Below, in pieces: positions 41,243 to 48,988 of a DNA stretch of 64,000 nucleotides; position 1 is the stretch's first letter; every line of letters begins with the position of its first letter. Where the stretch lies: contig CBDFMY010000003.1 in NCBI GenBank assembly GCA_965249835.1, positions 124,001-188,000 of the forward strand, in the 5' to 3' direction. A model generated the notes under the pieces. That model saw nothing but the letters and a program-made list of their open reading frames with translations. It did no database searches and was not told the DNA's origin. The stretch comes from JAHRAW01 sp965249835 (GTDB taxonomy: Bacteria > Pseudomonadota > Gammaproteobacteria > Arenicellales > Poriferihabitantaceae). The position numbers were made by a program, and so were the translations under genes.

Positions 41243-42001
41243 ATGGCAATCTCGATAAAAACCGCGCACGAGGTGGAAAAAATGCGGGTCGCCGGGCGTC
41301 TTGCGGCACAGGTGCTGGACATGATTGGTGCGCATGTCAAAGCCGGGGTGAGCACCGATGAACTCAACCGGATTTGCCACGACTTCATCGTCCACGAGCA
41401 AAAAGCGGTGCCGGCGCCGTTGAACTATCGCGGCTTTCCCAAGTCCATCTGCACCTCGCTCAATCATGTGGTGTGCCACGGCATTCCGTCCGATAAAAAA
41501 CTCAAAAACGGCGACATCCTCAACATCGACATCACCGTCATCAAGGATGGATTCCACGGCGATACCAGCCGCATGTTCCTGGTCGGCGAGCCGCCCATCC
41601 GCGCCCGGCGCGTGTGTCAAATCAGCCGCGAATGTATGGACAAAGCCATCGCGCTGGTGAAGCCGGGAATCCGCCTCGGCGACCTCGGCCATGTCATCCA
41701 GCAACACGCCGAGAAAAACGGTTTTTCGGTGGTGCGCGAGTATTGCGGGCACGGCATCGGGCGCGGGTTTCACGAAGACCCGCAAGTGCTGCACTACGGC
41801 ACGCCCGGCACCGGGCTTGAGGTTCGCGCCGGCATGACTTTCACCATTGAGCCGATGATCAACGCCGGCAAAAAAGAAACCCGGTTGCTGGCGGATGAAT
41901 GGACTGTGGTAACCAAAGATCACAGTTTGTCGGCGCAGTGGGAGCACACTGTGTTAGTAACCGACAGCGGCCACGAAATTATGACGCGCTCGGACACCTG
42001 A
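41243..42001 (+). CDS. map: methionine aminopeptidase, type I
   Basis: MetAP removes the initiator methionine from new proteins. The 252-residue pita-bread protein (E. coli 264) has the metal ligands in the usual order: LNHVVCHGIPSDKKLKNGDI with the first His, NIDITVIKDGFHGDTSRMF with two Asp, EYCGHGIGRGFHEDPQVLHY with a His, then TIEPMI and the final Glu in WEHTVLVTDSG. It is divergent from rpsB, the E. coli arrangement. No SH3-type N-terminal extension is seen. Confidence 0.97.
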   Translation: MAISIKTAHEVEKMRVAGRLAAQVLDMIGAHVKAGVSTDELNRICHDFIVHEQKAVPAPLNYRGFPKSICTSLNHVVCHGIPSDKKLKNGDILNIDITVIKDGFHGDTSRMFLVGEPPIRARRVCQISRECMDKAIALVKPGIRLGDLGHVIQQHAEKNGFSVVREYCGHGIGRGFHEDPQVLHYGTPGTGLEVRAGMTFTIEPMINAGKKETRLLADEWTVVTKDHSLSAQWEHTVLVTDSGHEIMTRSDT

Positions 42002-42007
42002 GCGTCG

Positions 42008-43039
42008 ATGCGCCGCGAACAACTGCGTCTCGCGTTCATCAATTTGCACGGCTGGGGCGATGCGGAAGTTGTGCCGCTTGCGCCGGATGCATCGTTTCGC
42101 TGTTACCTGCGATTGCGAAAAAATAACGCCACGGCGATGCTGATGGATGCGCCGCCGCCGCATGAAAATGTCGCCGCGTTCGTCACCATCACACGACATC
42201 TGCAACGAATCGGTGTGCGCACGCCGGCCATTCTTGGTGCTAATCTCGACAACGGATTTTTACTGCTCGAAGACCTCGGCGATCAGACCTTCGCCCGATT
42301 GCTTGGTGATGGCGCTGGTGATGGTGATGATAGCGAAGCCGCGTTATATCGGCGAGCCATTGATGTGCTCAGCCACATTCATCAACATCCGCACGCGACC
42401 GACATCCGGGTGCCGGTTTATAACGCCGACCTCGTGCTGGCGGAAGCGAACCTGTTGCTCGATTGGTATATTCCGGCGCGACCGGGGCAGCCGGTGGACG
42501 CGCAAGCAAAAAAACAATTCGCACAAATCTGGAGCGGGATTCTCGACGAGTTGCCGCCGCTGAAACCGACTTTGGTGCTGCGCGATTATCATATCGACAA
42601 CCTCATGCTGGTCGGCGATGATTGCGCGGTGCTGGATTATCAAGACGCGGTCATCGGCTCTCGCGCCTACGATCTCGCGTCTTTGCTTGAGGACGCACGC
42701 CGCGACATTGCGCCGAAGTTGCGCGCGGAAATGATGCAACGGTATCTCGAACAAAATGCCGATATAAATCGTGATGCCTTGCACCAGCATTACCTCGCGT
42801 GGGCGACGCAACGACATTGCAAAGTAGCGGGCATTTTTATGCGCCTGTGGTTGCGCGACCGCAAGGATGGGTATCTCGCGCATCTGCCACGGGTGATGAA
42901 ATTGTTGCAACGACATCTCGACACGCCGATGCTGGCAACCTTGCGCGACTGGCTTGATGCGCATCTGGGTGATAATGAAAAACGAACGCCGCACCACAAC
43001 ACTGCGCTACACCACACAACACGGCATAACAAACCATAA
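42008..43039 (+). CDS. AmgK-like sugar kinase (aminoglycoside phosphotransferase fold)
   Basis: The 343-residue protein has the APH/choline kinase fold: FRCYLRLRKNNATAMLMDAP in the N-lobe, LLEDLGDQTFARLL, the catalytic loop VLRDYHIDNLMLVGDD and the metal-binding VLDYQDAVIGSRAYDLASLL. Family members in gammaproteobacteria include AmgK, which phosphorylates N-acetylmuramate and N-acetylglucosamine at C1 for peptidoglycan recycling. That function is inferred. AmgK is normally followed by murU, but here the next gene is a permease. The C-terminus ends in a His/Thr/Arg-rich tail after LGDNEK. The start is six bases after map. Confidence 0.7.
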   Translation: MRREQLRLAFINLHGWGDAEVVPLAPDASFRCYLRLRKNNATAMLMDAPPPHENVAAFVTITRHLQRIGVRTPAILGANLDNGFLLLEDLGDQTFARLLGDGAGDGDDSEAALYRRAIDVLSHIHQHPHATDIRVPVYNADLVLAEANLLLDWYIPARPGQPVDAQAKKQFAQIWSGILDELPPLKPTLVLRDYHIDNLMLVGDDCAVLDYQDAVIGSRAYDLASLLEDARRDIAPKLRAEMMQRYLEQNADINRDALHQHYLAWATQRHCKVAGIFMRLWLRDRKDGYLAHLPRVMKLLQRHLDTPMLATLRDWLDAHLGDNEKRTPHHNTALHHTTRHNKP

Positions 43040-43082
43040 CAAACCATGGCGGCGAAAAGGCAAGCGCAACCGCCACAAAAAA

Positions 43083-43808
43083 ATGAGCAACACTCTCACC
43101 ACCATCCCCTTTCCGCAGTTGGCATTGGCATTGATCCCGGCGTTGCTGGTAGTCGGTGTCTTTTATCGATGGTCAATGAACGCCGGCACCGTGTTCTACG
43201 CGTTCTTCCGAATGGGCGTACAACTCATGTTGGTCGGCTATGCCTTGCTGTGGATTTTCGCGGTTGAGCGTGCCTGGATCGTGTTGCTGCTGGTTAGCGT
43301 GATGGTATTCATCTCAACCTGGATTGCGTTGCGCACCATCGTCGAACATCGCCGCAAATTATATGGCATCACCTTGCTTTCGATTCTGCTCGGTGGCGGC
43401 GGCGTGTTATTGCTAATCACCCAAGTGGTGCTAGATCTTGAAATCTGGTATCAACCAAACACCATCATCCCACTCGCCGGCATGATTTTCTCCAACAGCA
43501 TGAACGGTGTCAGCCTGGCCGCCGATCGTTTACAAGTCGAATTGAAGACTACCAACTATCTCGCGGCGCGCGCCAGCGCATTACAAACCTCGCTTATTCC
43601 ATTAATCAACTCACTGTTCGCGGTCGGCCTGGTGGCGTTGCCGGGGATGATGACCGGACAAATTTTGTCCGGCGTCTCGCCGTTGATCGCCACGCGTTAT
43701 CAAATCATGGTGATGTGCATGCTGTTCGGCGCCGCCGGAATTTCCACCGTGTTGTTTTTATATTTCAGCCGCCGATATTTTGAATCGCGCATACCACCTC
43801 GCGATTGA
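43083..43808 (+). CDS. FetB/UPF0014 family membrane permease
   Basis: This 241-residue integral membrane protein has about seven hydrophobic segments. Its family signature is RASALQTSLIPLINSLFAVG followed by LVALPGMMTGQILSGVSPLI and TRYQIMVMCMLFGAAGIST. The family is the permease of ABC systems that export iron (FetAB). The usual ATPase FetA is not adjacent, so either the partner is elsewhere or this protein works differently. The start ATG 43083 lies in a long open frame beginning within the previous gene. It was chosen because it begins the hydrophobic protein at MSNTLTTIPFPQL. Confidence 0.85.
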   Translation: MSNTLTTIPFPQLALALIPALLVVGVFYRWSMNAGTVFYAFFRMGVQLMLVGYALLWIFAVERAWIVLLLVSVMVFISTWIALRTIVEHRRKLYGITLLSILLGGGGVLLLITQVVLDLEIWYQPNTIIPLAGMIFSNSMNGVSLAADRLQVELKTTNYLAARASALQTSLIPLINSLFAVGLVALPGMMTGQILSGVSPLIATRYQIMVMCMLFGAAGISTVLFLYFSRRYFESRIPPRD

Positions 43809-43831
43809 TTTATTCGCGAAATTTTGCTTAT

Positions 43832-44518
43832 TCACATCGCCAATTCTTGCTGATTAGGTTCTGTGAAACAATCCTTCGCAATGGAACCAGACGAAACCTT
43901 TTCTATGAAATCACGCTTGGATGCCAACGCCGCATCCAATAAATTTGATTTCAACAAAGAAACCAATAATGCGCAGGCGTGCGCCTGACAATTGATGGAT
44001 TTTTTCGGGTTAAACTCGATATCAGTGAAACCCTTATAGGAATATAGTCGAGTTAGAAATTCTTGATGGGGTCTTAGGGCGGAGAGATACAACCAATCAT
44101 AGAAGGCTGTTTTTGGCTGCAAGGACCAGGCTTGACCGAAGTAATCAAACCCGCTCAGGGCACCCGAATTTTTTATCCGTGGATCTTGCTTGGCGTTCTT
44201 TTCGTAAATGTCTTTGTAGGGACCTCCTCTTTCAAATACCTTGCTCCCCTGATACGCGACTTCAAGGTTGATTTCGCCAATGTCAGTTTTAATCTTCAGA
44301 TTAAACGCGCTTAATCTTTTCCCCAACGGCTGGTCGGCCTTTGTGGATACTTCCAACAAAGGAGAAAGACCTTTCTTTTTGGCAGATTCATGCAACGCCG
44401 CTACATTCTTTTTCTTTTGCTGTGAAGCGAATCCGGGATTCCATTCGAAATCCACAAGAACTTCCCGGACAAGATGTTCCGGCTTGCTGCTGGGAATAAA
44501 TACCGGACGTTCGGCCAT
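43832..44518 (-). CDS. NADAR-domain protein resembling DarT1-associated antitoxins
   Basis: The 228-residue protein begins MAERPVFIPSSKPEHLVREV and has the segments AYQGSKVFERGGPYKDIYEK, SGALSGFDYFGQAWSLQPKT, AFYDWLYLSALRP and YKGFTDIEFNPKKSINCQAH. These match, from memory, the NADAR-type antitoxins encoded next to DarT1 DNA ADP-ribosyltransferases, which remove ADP-ribose from DNA. No DarT-like gene is adjacent on either side. It is AT-richer than the host genes. It stands just outside the left repeat that bounds the CBASS-like operon. Confidence 0.7.
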   Translation of the reverse strand: MAERPVFIPSSKPEHLVREVLVDFEWNPGFASQQKKKNVAALHESAKKKGLSPLLEVSTKADQPLGKRLSAFNLKIKTDIGEINLEVAYQGSKVFERGGPYKDIYEKNAKQDPRIKNSGALSGFDYFGQAWSLQPKTAFYDWLYLSALRPHQEFLTRLYSYKGFTDIEFNPKKSINCQAHACALLVSLLKSNLLDAALASKRDFIEKVSSGSIAKDCFTEPNQQELAM

Positions 44519-44596
44519 TATTCAATCTCTTCGATATTTACGAGCAATTCTACCCGACATTTCCAATCACGAGTGGGCGACATGCATCACAATGAA

Positions 44597-44624
44597 AAAA
44601 CCCGGGCCTTGCGACCCGGGTTTT
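44597..44624. terminator. bidirectional rho-independent terminator in left repeat
   Basis: AAAACCCGGG and CCCGGGTTTT form a perfect 10-bp stem around the eight-base loop CCTTGCGA. On the minus strand it is followed by a run of six Ts; on the plus strand by TTTTAT. It would stop minus-strand transcripts from the repeat before the NADAR gene. Confidence 0.8.
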
Positions 44625-44852
44625 ATAGTGTCCGGGGTATGTCGGAAATTCCGGCAAACATCCCCATCCATGTTTATGACCAACGTGCCTCCCTGGCATT
44701 CCCTGGTCTCATTCGGTAGCGGGAATTGAACATGTCATCATTCAAGGAGTATCCCCGCGACCTCGGGTTTTGTTGCCGGACGACTCGAATCCTTCGGTGC
44801 CGCCCGACTTCCCCGGACGCGAGTTATAGTGCTGCATTAATGCGATGATTGA

Positions 44853-44868
44853 TGTGGCATATCCCACA
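44853..44868. promoter_or_regulatory. palindrome in left repeat
   Basis: TGTGGCATATCCCACA is an imperfect dyad with five-base arms TGTGG/CCACA. It could be a regulator operator. The equivalent at 48973-48988 is slightly more symmetrical. Confidence 0.35.
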
Positions 44869-45014
44869 ATCTGCCGCGTTTTTTGACACGACTGCCGGGC
44901 AAATTATCCGACATAACCTTTGCCTAAACCGATAATCGGCGGGGAAATAATTTGAAATTACATCAAATCGCCCCCAGATGCTGTTTGAGGAACATCCATA
45001 CATACCAGTGCCTG

Positions 45015-45020
45015 TATAAT
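45015..45020 (+). promoter_or_regulatory. candidate -10 box of the CBASS-like operon
   Basis: A perfect TATAAT preceded directly by TG lies 24 bases before the CD-NTase start codon. No good -35 box is at standard spacing. A GAGAG ribosome-binding site follows within the short leader. The sequence lies between the left repeat and the first gene. Confidence 0.4.
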
Positions 45021-45043
45021 TATTACCAGCGAGAGTTCATCTG

Positions 45044-46012
45044 ATGAGAAACGATTACATAACCCATATGGACATAGCCGATTTTGCCGACCAACATGTC
45101 AACCTGAAAAGAGAACATGCGAAGAAATATAGGCACCAGGTTAATGAATTGCGTACGCGGTTGGAGAAAAAACTAACCGAAGATCCCGATTTTGAATTGC
45201 GCCGAATGTTGCTATCCGGGAGTCTGGCAAAACACACAGCACTGAAAAGTATCAATGATATTGATGTTGCTTTGTATGTTTTGCAACCCGGTTCACCGAA
45301 CGGCATGCCTGAATTGTTGGCTAAATTAGTCAATATCCTCCAAGACCTATATCCAAATATGGACCCGTCACAAATACAGCAACAAGAGCATTCGATTCGC
45401 ATTTCATACAAGGGAACGGGGCTTGATGTTGATATAGTACCGATTGTGTATGATGGCAATGCAGAGTGGGATGGCTACTTGTATTCTTCCCGTTCTGGCA
45501 AATGGGTTTTTACCAATATCAAAAAACATCTTGAATTCATTAAAAAGCGCAGGATGGAACATGGGGCAGAATATCTTCAAGTGATTCGCTTGCTGAAATA
45601 CTGGATTAAAGAGATACAAAAAAATGATGAGGATTTTAGATTTAAGTCCTTTTTGGTTGAGTTGGTCATGGCACATTTGGCAGATAATGGTAAAATTTGC
45701 TTGAGTAATTATGTTGAGGCATTGGCGGATTTTTTTAATTCCATTGCCCGAGGTGAACTAGATAAGTTGATTGTATTTGACGATTATTACTCACCAAATT
45801 CGGTTCGGTATTGCAACGAGCCAATCAGCGTGTTTGATCCGGTTAATCCGGAAAATAATGTCGCGCGAAGTTATACATCGGGCGATAAAAAATCTATAAT
45901 AGATGCGGCGGCAGATGCGGCAGATGCCGTGGATTCTGCTTTGTATGCACCAACCAAAGGCGAAGCTATTCGTTATTGGCGCAGAGTTTTTGGTGTTTCA
46001 TTTGGGGGCTAG
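45044..46012 (+). CDS. CBASS cyclic oligonucleotide synthase (CD-NTase)
   Basis: The 322-residue protein has the nucleotidyltransferase signature: LLSGSLAKHT with Gly59-Ser60, INDIDVALYV with Asp72 and Asp74, and a third acidic site in GLDVDIVPIV (Asp128/Asp130). The C-terminal RYWRRVFGVSFGG is like other CD-NTases. Enzymes of this type make cyclic di- or trinucleotides on phage infection to activate an effector. The following HORMA and TRIP13 genes make this a type III CBASS arrangement. The gene is AT-rich compared with the host. Product identity (cAAA or other) is unknown. Confidence 0.85.
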   Translation: MRNDYITHMDIADFADQHVNLKREHAKKYRHQVNELRTRLEKKLTEDPDFELRRMLLSGSLAKHTALKSINDIDVALYVLQPGSPNGMPELLAKLVNILQDLYPNMDPSQIQQQEHSIRISYKGTGLDVDIVPIVYDGNAEWDGYLYSSRSGKWVFTNIKKHLEFIKKRRMEHGAEYLQVIRLLKYWIKEIQKNDEDFRFKSFLVELVMAHLADNGKICLSNYVEALADFFNSIARGELDKLIVFDDYYSPNSVRYCNEPISVFDPVNPENNVARSYTSGDKKSIIDAAADAADAVDSALYAPTKGEAIRYWRRVFGVSFGG

Positions 46013-46016
46013 AGAA

Positions 46017-46520
46017 ATGTCTACAGCGACTGCAACACACACTAATACTGATGTTTATGCACGCCATATTGCCGCCAAGGTATCTGCGGACTTGAAACGA
46101 TTACAACGACTTTATGGTATTAACAGTCCGTCAGATAGGAAAATTGATACTTATGAAGAAGAACTGCAAAAATTACTGGCTCATGAATATTTAGACACTA
46201 TCACATATGGCTACAGGCGAAGTGACAACTGGATTGTGGCATTAAAATATCAAGCAATTAATGGTGGCGTTTCTGGTAGCGACCCTGGTGGTATAATGCC
46301 GGAAACAGACGTAAGCAACTCTTATTTCTCCTCGTTTTTAATCTATTCAAGCGAGTGGTATACGCTTTCTGATGATGAAAAAGAAAATTTTAAAAGAAGT
46401 CTTCCATTTCAACGCGTAGGAGGAAGGGAGCCAAAGATTGAGAGGGGCTACTGGGCTGAGGGCAGAAGATATACAGCGGGTGGATTAGGCGTGCAACGGT
46501 CCATGATACAAGTGGATTAA
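46017..46520 (+). CDS. bacterial HORMA-domain protein (Cap7-like)
   Basis: The 167-residue protein starts TATATHTNTDVYARHIAAKV after the initiator region and has GVSGSDPGGIMPETDVSNSY, FSSFLIYSSEWYTLSDDEKE and a closing GYWAEGRRYTAGGLGVQRSM. These are recognisable, from memory, as CBASS HORMA features, including the C-terminal Arg/Tyr/Gly-rich safety-belt end. In type III CBASS the HORMA protein binds a peptide, closes and activates the CD-NTase. ATG 46017 is chosen; the frame is open 38 codons more inside the upstream gene. It lies five bases after that stop. Confidence 0.75.
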   Translation: MSTATATHTNTDVYARHIAAKVSADLKRLQRLYGINSPSDRKIDTYEEELQKLLAHEYLDTITYGYRRSDNWIVALKYQAINGGVSGSDPGGIMPETDVSNSYFSSFLIYSSEWYTLSDDEKENFKRSLPFQRVGGREPKIERGYWAEGRRYTAGGLGVQRSMIQVD

Positions 46521-46524
46521 CGGA

Positions 46525-47463
46525 ATGAAAGAAGAATCAATAGACGATGTTTTTGGTCGACGAGCGGTGTTGCCAGACAGCGAAGCAGACGAGCGTCTTG
46601 CACGTTTGGTCGGTGTTGATGAACAAATTAACAGGCTGTCAAAGATTTTGGAAATGCTGTTGTTCCCTGCGCATATTAAGGCATGGCGCAAGCTCCATCA
46701 CCCAAAAGCGTCAACTATTTTTAATTACGCAAAGAATAAACACCCATTGATCATCATTGGTGGTGATGTCGGCACGGGCAAAACGGAATTATCGGAAACA
46801 ATCGGAAGCCGAGTTGCCAGAAGCGGCAATGTAGAGATAACTTTGTTTCCGATGAGTCTGTCCACCCGCGGCTCAGGGTTGGTCGGTGAAATGACCAAGT
46901 TAATTTCTTCCGCCTTTGGTTATGTTGAACAAGCATGTAAGAAAATAAGCAAATCAAAGGATGGCAGTTACCGGGCGGGCGTTATTTTGCTCATAGACGA
47001 AGCCGATGCCTTGGCGCAATCACGCGACAGTGGGCAGATGCATCATGAAGACCGCGCCGGAGTGAATGCGTTGATACGCGGTATGGATTTGCTAAATCGG
47101 CAACACCTGCCCGCTGTGGTGATAATGTGCACCAATAGACTGGAAGCAATTGACCCTGCAATTGTTCGTCGTGCTACGGAAATGTTTGTATTTGAACGGC
47201 CTAATGCGGAAAAACGTGCCGCCATACTAAAGCCCGCGCTGGAAGAACTTGGTTTTGATACGCAGCAAATCACCAAAATTGTTGAGATTACCGGCGAAAC
47301 CGAGGGACGAGATTATGGATATACATTTTCGGATATTACGCATCGATTGTTTCACGCCATTACAATGTCGGCATATCCTGACAAGTCGATTAATTTTGAT
47401 GATGTCCTGAAAAGCACTCGCCAAATAAAACCATCCCCGCCGTTTAAAAAAATAACCTTATAA
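46525..47463 (+). CDS. TRIP13/Pch2-like AAA+ ATPase (Cap6-like)
   Basis: The 312-residue protein has Walker A GGDVGTGKTELS (Lys86), Walker B VILLIDEADAL (Asp158-Glu159), sensor 1 VVIMCTNR (Asn204), and adjacent arginines in AIVRRATEMF as candidate fingers. TRIP13 ATPases unfold HORMA proteins to switch off the CD-NTase. Its position after the HORMA gene supports this. It begins five bases after the HORMA stop. The adapter or p31comet-like role is not separately encoded, as in other bacterial systems. Confidence 0.85.
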   Translation: MKEESIDDVFGRRAVLPDSEADERLARLVGVDEQINRLSKILEMLLFPAHIKAWRKLHHPKASTIFNYAKNKHPLIIIGGDVGTGKTELSETIGSRVARSGNVEITLFPMSLSTRGSGLVGEMTKLISSAFGYVEQACKKISKSKDGSYRAGVILLIDEADALAQSRDSGQMHHEDRAGVNALIRGMDLLNRQHLPAVVIMCTNRLEAIDPAIVRRATEMFVFERPNAEKRAAILKPALEELGFDTQQITKIVEITGETEGRDYGYTFSDITHRLFHAITMSAYPDKSINFDDVLKSTRQIKPSPPFKKITL

Positions 47464-47982
47464 ATGCCTTCCATCATTAATTTTTTTAACCACCCGTTTT
47501 TTATAGTTATGGGTGGAATAAGTACTGTTATGCTTGTAATTGGAGCGATATATATAATCTATTTAGTGATGATGGGTGTTATCCCTGTCTGGTGGCGTTT
47601 GGGCATTGCGCTTTCCAGAAACAAGGTCGCCATCTTTGCGGGTGGTGATGATTTTGATGATTTGGAAAAACTACTAATCGATTCGAAATTATTCAAAAAG
47701 AAAAATATCGACAATATCGGGAAAACCAATATCTTTAGTGCCGAGTCAGCAGACTTGCTATTGGTTTATTGGCCAAATTTCAAAGACAAACTGGATGAAG
47801 TGTTACGTGTTAAAAATCATTCGGTAGGACTTGTCGTCTATGCTCCCCAAGAAGAAGGGTTCATAGATAAGCCAGCTATGGCAAAACTGAATACTCATCA
47901 TAATGTAACGGTCACCAACTTCAGAGGTCGGTTGTTAAATGATGTGTTCGTATCCATGATCACAACCAAGAAAATAAAATGA
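47464..47982 (+). CDS. membrane-anchored protein of unknown fold, candidate effector
   Basis: The 172-residue protein has one long hydrophobic stretch (about residues 12-40, VMGGISTVMLVIGAIYIIYL). A cytosolic domain follows, with alternating beta-like strands KVAIFAGGDDFDDLEKLLID, NIFSAESADLLLVYWPNFKD and HSVGLVVYAPQEEGFIDKPA, ending NVTVTNFRGRLLNDVFVSMI. The pattern is Rossmann- or TIR-like, but no catalytic Glu motif is clear. It starts directly after the ATPase stop and overlaps the next gene by four bases. Its position is that of a CBASS effector, and a pore or membrane-disrupting role is plausible. I do not recognise the family. Confidence 0.55.
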   Translation: MPSIINFFNHPFFIVMGGISTVMLVIGAIYIIYLVMMGVIPVWWRLGIALSRNKVAIFAGGDDFDDLEKLLIDSKLFKKKNIDNIGKTNIFSAESADLLLVYWPNFKDKLDEVLRVKNHSVGLVVYAPQEEGFIDKPAMAKLNTHHNVTVTNFRGRLLNDVFVSMITTKKIK

Positions 47983-48641
47983 CAAGTTCTGATGACGAGA
48001 AAATATTAGAAGAAATTTATCAAAGAGATAAAGAGCACTACGCGCTACAGAATCTCGGATTAGATGCCGCTGAATCTTTCAGTTTTTTAGGATGCATTGA
48101 TGAGTACCTTGATTCATTGCTCTTTATCAGGCAACACGATCACACGCCAGAAGGTGTTGCTGACACCATAGCCGCAGATGAATCGGCACCCTATATTCTG
48201 GAAAAGTGGGAGGTGGATACCATAATATCAGCACTTAAAAATCGTCTGCGCGATGAGGGGGAAAACGTAGAATATTTTGGTGCTGAGCGAAACGGTGGGG
48301 TAGAAAAGGTCATCGGTAACATATATCAGGGTTCAGATGATGGTGACTATTATCCAAGCGTGGAAAGCAAGGCAGCACACCTGCTCTATTTTTTAGTGAA
48401 AGACCATCTTTTTATTGATGGCAACAAAAGAATAGCGGCGTTCCTTTTTATATGGTTTTTAGATATCAACGGAATGTTGCGCCGTGGGAAAGAGGAGCCG
48501 GTCATTCCATATGGAATTATCTACAAACTGACGGTATTTGTTGCCACAAGCAACCCCAAAGACAAAGATGTGATTGTGGATTTAATTACACATATCATAT
48601 CTTTCCATAAAGAATTACTGCTGGACCTGCCCACCGACTGA
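47979..48641 (+). CDS. Fic/Doc-family protein with Doc-type motif
   Basis: The 220-residue protein has a C-terminal Fic domain with the motif HLFIDGNKRIAAF (His143 to Arg151). The residue after Asn is Lys and the distal Arg is missing, so the motif is of the Doc type (HxFx[D]xNKR), whose P1 member phosphorylates EF-Tu. The N-terminal helical part, and YYPSVESKAAHLLYFLVKDH before the motif, resemble RhuM/Fic proteins. It overlaps the membrane protein by four bases, so the two are translationally coupled. The inhibitory Fic helix motif is not obvious. Confidence 0.75.
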   Translation: MTSSDDEKILEEIYQRDKEHYALQNLGLDAAESFSFLGCIDEYLDSLLFIRQHDHTPEGVADTIAADESAPYILEKWEVDTIISALKNRLRDEGENVEYFGAERNGGVEKVIGNIYQGSDDGDYYPSVESKAAHLLYFLVKDHLFIDGNKRIAAFLFIWFLDINGMLRRGKEEPVIPYGIIYKLTVFVATSNPKDKDVIVDLITHIISFHKELLLDLPTD

Positions 48642-48716
48642 GTGTGTTTGAGATTAATGCCCGGTATTCTATTCAATCAGTAACAACTGTCCTCGACGGC
48701 ATGCATCGCAGTTAAA

Positions 48717-48744
48717 AAAACCCGGGCCTTGCGACCCGGGTTTT
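48717..48744. terminator. terminator after the CBASS-like operon
   Basis: The same perfect 10-bp CCCGGG-cored stem as at 44597 lies 76 bases after the Fic stop codon. It would end plus-strand operon transcripts (3' TTTTAT) and, with six Ts on the other strand, antisense transcripts. Confidence 0.8.
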
Positions 48745-48972
48745 ATAGTGTCCGGGGTATGTCGGAAATTCCGGCAAACTCCCCCATCCATGTTTATGAC
48801 CAACGTGCCTCCCTGGCAATCCCTGGTCTCATTCGGTAGCGGGAATTGAACATGTCATCATTCAAGGAGTATCCCCGCGACCTCGGGTTTTGTTGCCGGA
48901 CGACTCGAATCCTTCGGTGCCGCCCGACTTCCCCGGACGCGAGTTATAGTGCTGCATTAATGCGATGATTGA

Positions 48973-48988
48973 TGTGGCATATACCACA
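48973..48988. promoter_or_regulatory. palindrome upstream of indolepyruvate oxidoreductase
   Basis: TGTGGCATATACCACA has 14 of 16 symmetric positions. It lies about 110 bases before the oxidoreductase start and may be an operator for the GntR regulator encoded downstream, or for another factor. Promoter hexamers nearby are weak. Confidence 0.4.

Larger units (their letters stand above)
44582..44949 (+). repeat. left direct repeat flanking the CBASS-like operon
   Basis: About 368 bp match 48701-49069 with roughly ten substitutions plus a small indel at the left end. Positions 44694-44862 are identical in both copies. The repeat includes a strong inverted-repeat terminator and a palindrome near 44853-44868. 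Its counterpart is the leader of the indolepyruvate oxidoreductase gene, so this left copy appears to be the duplicate. Confidence 0.95.

Noticed and set aside
44640..44860. tmRNA, 6S, SRP RNA or T-box in the repeat
   Set aside because: I compared by eye for the conserved strings of these RNAs on both strands and found none.
44582..44949. Insertion sequence or integrase attachment site
   Set aside because: No terminal inverted repeats, transposase or integrase gene, or tRNA end is seen; the sequence is the leader of a host gene instead.
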